Of a stretch of DNA of 20,234 nt, positions 18,411 through 20,234 are shown one piece after another. The number at the start of each line of letters is the position of its first letter. Within the stretch, counting starts at the first letter, position 1. Below the pieces are notes generated by a model. The model made no database searches, was not told the DNA's origin, and worked only from the letters and a program-made list of their open reading frames with translations. The stretch lies in the NCBI RefSeq assembly GCF_001632365.1, contig NW_024468607.1, positions 40,787 to 61,020 of the forward strand, given 5' to 3'. This stretch comes from Laetiporus sulphureus 93-53. Its lineage: Eukaryota; Basidiomycota; Agaricomycetes; Polyporales; Laetiporaceae. The translations under genes were made by a program, and so were the position numbers.

Positions 18411-20234
18411 TCATCCTGGGTCCCAGGGAACCAGCGAGGTCTTGGTAAAGGCATCCGTCTCCGTGAGGAACGCCGCGAGCTTTTGTCGGGCGTGCTTGGA
18501 GGCGAAGAGCCGCTTGAGTCGAATGGGACGTGCAGGGTTGCCAAGATGGTGGCGACTGTGGGTGTAGAGCGGGCAGTGAACGAGCAAGTGCTCGCGTGTC
18601 TGTAGGTTAGTGGTGCGGCACTGGCATTGTGTGGACTCTTCTGCCACAAAGCGATGGTAATAGCTGCCGACGTGGCCATGCCCCATGAGCAGCTGGACAA
18701 GTCGGCACTCGACATTACGAGGGTCTTCGTTCTTCTTGAAGTAACAATGCAAGGTCAACTTAGGCTCGATCGTGACTGCTGCACGGAATTCGGATGGATG
18801 TGCGTCTCGACGGAAGTCACGCCTCCACTTATGAAGGGCTCTTATGCGTGCAGATCCCTTCGCCCACACCAGTGAAGGTGGATGAGTAGCTGGGGAGGAA
18901 GCACCGTGCTTCGCCAGACGGTCAACGATTTCATTGCCCAGAAAGCCAGCATGACCAGGGATCCACACGATTTCAATGCGCAGATCCGGTCGGCTTTCGA
19001 GCATCTCGGTTATCTTCCTATAGAAGAGGATGGAATGCAGTTGGCAGTCGTGAGGGCGGAGATCGAGAATCGACTCCACCGCTGCGCGATTATCTGAAGC
19101 AAAGACCACACATTCTACGTGCGGCCTGGTACGAAGCAGACGTGAGACATTCTCCGCCGCCGCAGCGAGGGCGAACATCTCAGCGTCGAACACCTCGGAC
19201 TGACGTCCAAGGCCCCAGGATCGCTCGAGCAGAAGAGTTCCGGCCAGAAACACGCACGCACCTGCGCCCGCTCTAGGGACCCGATTATGCTTGAGTCGCG
19301 ACCCATCGGTGTATGCCCACATCCAGGAGGGGTGGGTGGCAAATTCGTCCAGCTTGGGCTGGAGCACTTCGTCGACGAAGGTTTTTGAAGCACCTTTGAG
19401 GGGTGCCGGGGCGAGGACGTGAATGTGATCGCCCCACTTGTGGTAGGACTCCCATGGAGCCGCGTAGTAGGGAATGACGGGGACGACGCCTGGAGTCGTT
19501 CGCCGCGCCAACTGGTGGATGATTGTTAACGGGCGCCTGGCCCGGGAGATGACGCGAATAGGGATCGGGTACGGCTCGGGGACCGCGGTGATGGGCCAAG
19601 GATGAGGCATCCTGGCGAGTACCTGTGAAGTTGAAGGGAGTGTGTGTAATCGGACGGCGGCACGGTCGCATATGCGATTCAGCTGCCATCGCATGGGTAG
19701 GATACTGCCCAGGTGGTGCATAGCATCCACGGGTGAAGTGCGGAAAGCCCCCAAGAACCAGCGTAAACACTTGTTCTGGGCGATTTGCAACGGTCGAATG
19801 AGCGTCGCTTGGCGGAAATCATGAAAATAGACCGGTGCTCCGAAGGTGAGCACGGACAGAATGTTGGAAAGATAAATGGTGCGAGCAGCCTTGACAGACA
19901 TGCCGCGAATGGTGTTGGCCAGCATACGGAATGCTTGGACCCGGGAAATAGCACGCGTCGTCATAACACGCACATGGTGACGGAAGGTGAGGCGCGGGTC
20001 TAACCAGAACCCAAGCCACCGAGTGTATGGGCGAGCAGGCACAATGAATTCGTCCCGCTCACCAGGAAAGAGAGTGATCATCGGCAAACGTACACGGTGA
20101 AGAGGGAGGTGAGGAAAATGGATGCCCTCAGTTTTCGCAGCCCCCACGCGGAGACCGAGGAGGCCGAGGGTGTGGTTCACGACAGGGACAGCCCGGACAG
20201 CGAAGTCCGTGGACATGTCGAGTGTGAGACCCTC
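18411..20234 (-). CDS. LINE reverse transcriptase C-terminus, RNase H and zinc knuckle (partial)
   Basis: The frame is open across the window edge; an internal Met at 20216 is not the start. From that Met, residues 1-200 are the end of the RT palm and thumb: LGLRVGAAKTEGIHF, YTRWLGFWLDPRLTFRHHV, YLSNILSVLTFGAPVYF and AQNKCLRWFLGAFR. The catalytic YxDD box would be upstream, outside. Residues 298-440 are a type I RNase H with Asp304 (YTDGS), Glu346 (DAEMFAL), Asp375 (FASDNRAA), His422 in WIPGHAGFLGNE, and Asp432. All key residues are present. Residues 531-548 form C-x-C-x9-H-x4-C, the C-terminal zinc knuckle typical of fungal LINEs. The protein would copy its own RNA at a nicked target; RNase H removes the template strand. 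No stops or frameshifts occur in 607 visible codons. Confidence 0.92.
   Translation of the reverse strand, partial: EGLTLDMSTDFAVRAVPVVNHTLGLLGLRVGAAKTEGIHFPHLPLHRVRLPMITLFPGERDEFIVPARPYTRWLGFWLDPRLTFRHHVRVMTTRAISRVQAFRMLANTIRGMSVKAARTIYLSNILSVLTFGAPVYFHDFRQATLIRPLQIAQNKCLRWFLGAFRTSPVDAMHHLGSILPMRWQLNRICDRAAVRLHTLPSTSQVLARMPHPWPITAVPEPYPIPIRVISRARRPLTIIHQLARRTTPGVVPVIPYYAAPWESYHKWGDHIHVLAPAPLKGASKTFVDEVLQPKLDEFATHPSWMWAYTDGSRLKHNRVPRAGAGACVFLAGTLLLERSWGLGRQSEVFDAEMFALAAAAENVSRLLRTRPHVECVVFASDNRAAVESILDLRPHDCQLHSILFYRKITEMLESRPDLRIEIVWIPGHAGFLGNEIVDRLAKHGASSPATHPPSLVWAKGSARIRALHKWRRDFRRDAHPSEFRAAVTIEPKLTLHCYFKKNEDPRNVECRLVQLLMGHGHVGSYYHRFVAEESTQCQCRTTNLQTREHLLVHCPLYTHSRHHLGNPARPIRLKRLFASKHARQKLAAFLTETDAFTKTSLVPWDPG

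Larger units (their letters stand above)
18272..20234 (-). mobile_element. Non-LTR retrotransposon (LINE with RNase H, Tad1/I-like), 3' part
   Basis: The element reads from beyond the right edge down to a 14-nt A-tract (T-tract on plus, 18272-18285). It has a 125-nt 3' UTR (18286-18410), a hairpin just before the tail, and the C-terminal half of its reverse-transcriptase ORF. The poly(A) end is the hallmark of target-primed reverse transcription. The 5' end and target-site duplication are not in the window. The uninterrupted ORF and clean tail suggest a recent insertion. Confidence 0.9.

Noticed and set aside
1..20234. CRISPR arrays, bacterial operons, rRNA genes, telomeric repeats
   Set aside because: None seen; the intron-containing genes are clearly eukaryotic.

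Overview
The window looks like a gene-poor, repeat-rich stretch of an agaricomycete (mushroom-type basidiomycete) genome. Four things suggest this: very short spliceosomal introns (about 49-74 nt) with GTRNGN donors and CTNAY branch sites; a Plavaka-type (CACTA-like) transposase fragment; a fungal LINE with an RNase H domain; and protein families I recognise only from Agaricomycetes. All family calls come from reading the sequence and recall, with no database search.

Layout. 1-911 (minus) is the intron-containing 5' part of a decayed Plavaka-like transposase, followed at 1046-1186 by a cluster of GGAATTGCAA-type motifs that may be its subterminal repeats. 1.2-5.7 kb is mostly decayed sequence. 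It holds the first copy of a ~650-bp dispersed repeat (2950-3582), a broken 5' fragment of a CCT4 chaperonin gene that keeps intron-like gaps (3612-4066, minus), and a diverged ~290-bp tandem duplication (4690-5205). 5729-6160 (plus) and 9631-9981 (minus) are two facing paralogues of a small three-zinc-finger protein, about 65% identical. Between them lie the second copy of the 650-bp repeat (6992-7671) and an AT-rich tandem pair (8267-8600).

10328-11825 (minus) is a five-exon gene of an expanded, uncharacterised agaricomycete family (GHGYPL-x-x-PEP proteins). 12-15.9 kb has no gene I can name, only more diverged repeat pieces and one small clean ORF. 15997-16564 (minus) is an intact three-exon gene for a small secreted protein with a TATA box. 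16.8-17.5 kb holds two unrecognised coding-like stretches. 18043-18270 (minus) is an open coding-like fragment that directly abuts the poly(A) tail of a LINE. The LINE (18272-20234, minus) runs off the right edge with an uninterrupted RT/RNase H/zinc-knuckle frame.

There is no operon logic here. The region reads as host orphan genes (zinc-finger pair, GHGYPL gene, secreted protein) set in transposon debris. The older element has nonsense codons that fit CGA-to-TGA decay, while the LINE looks recent.
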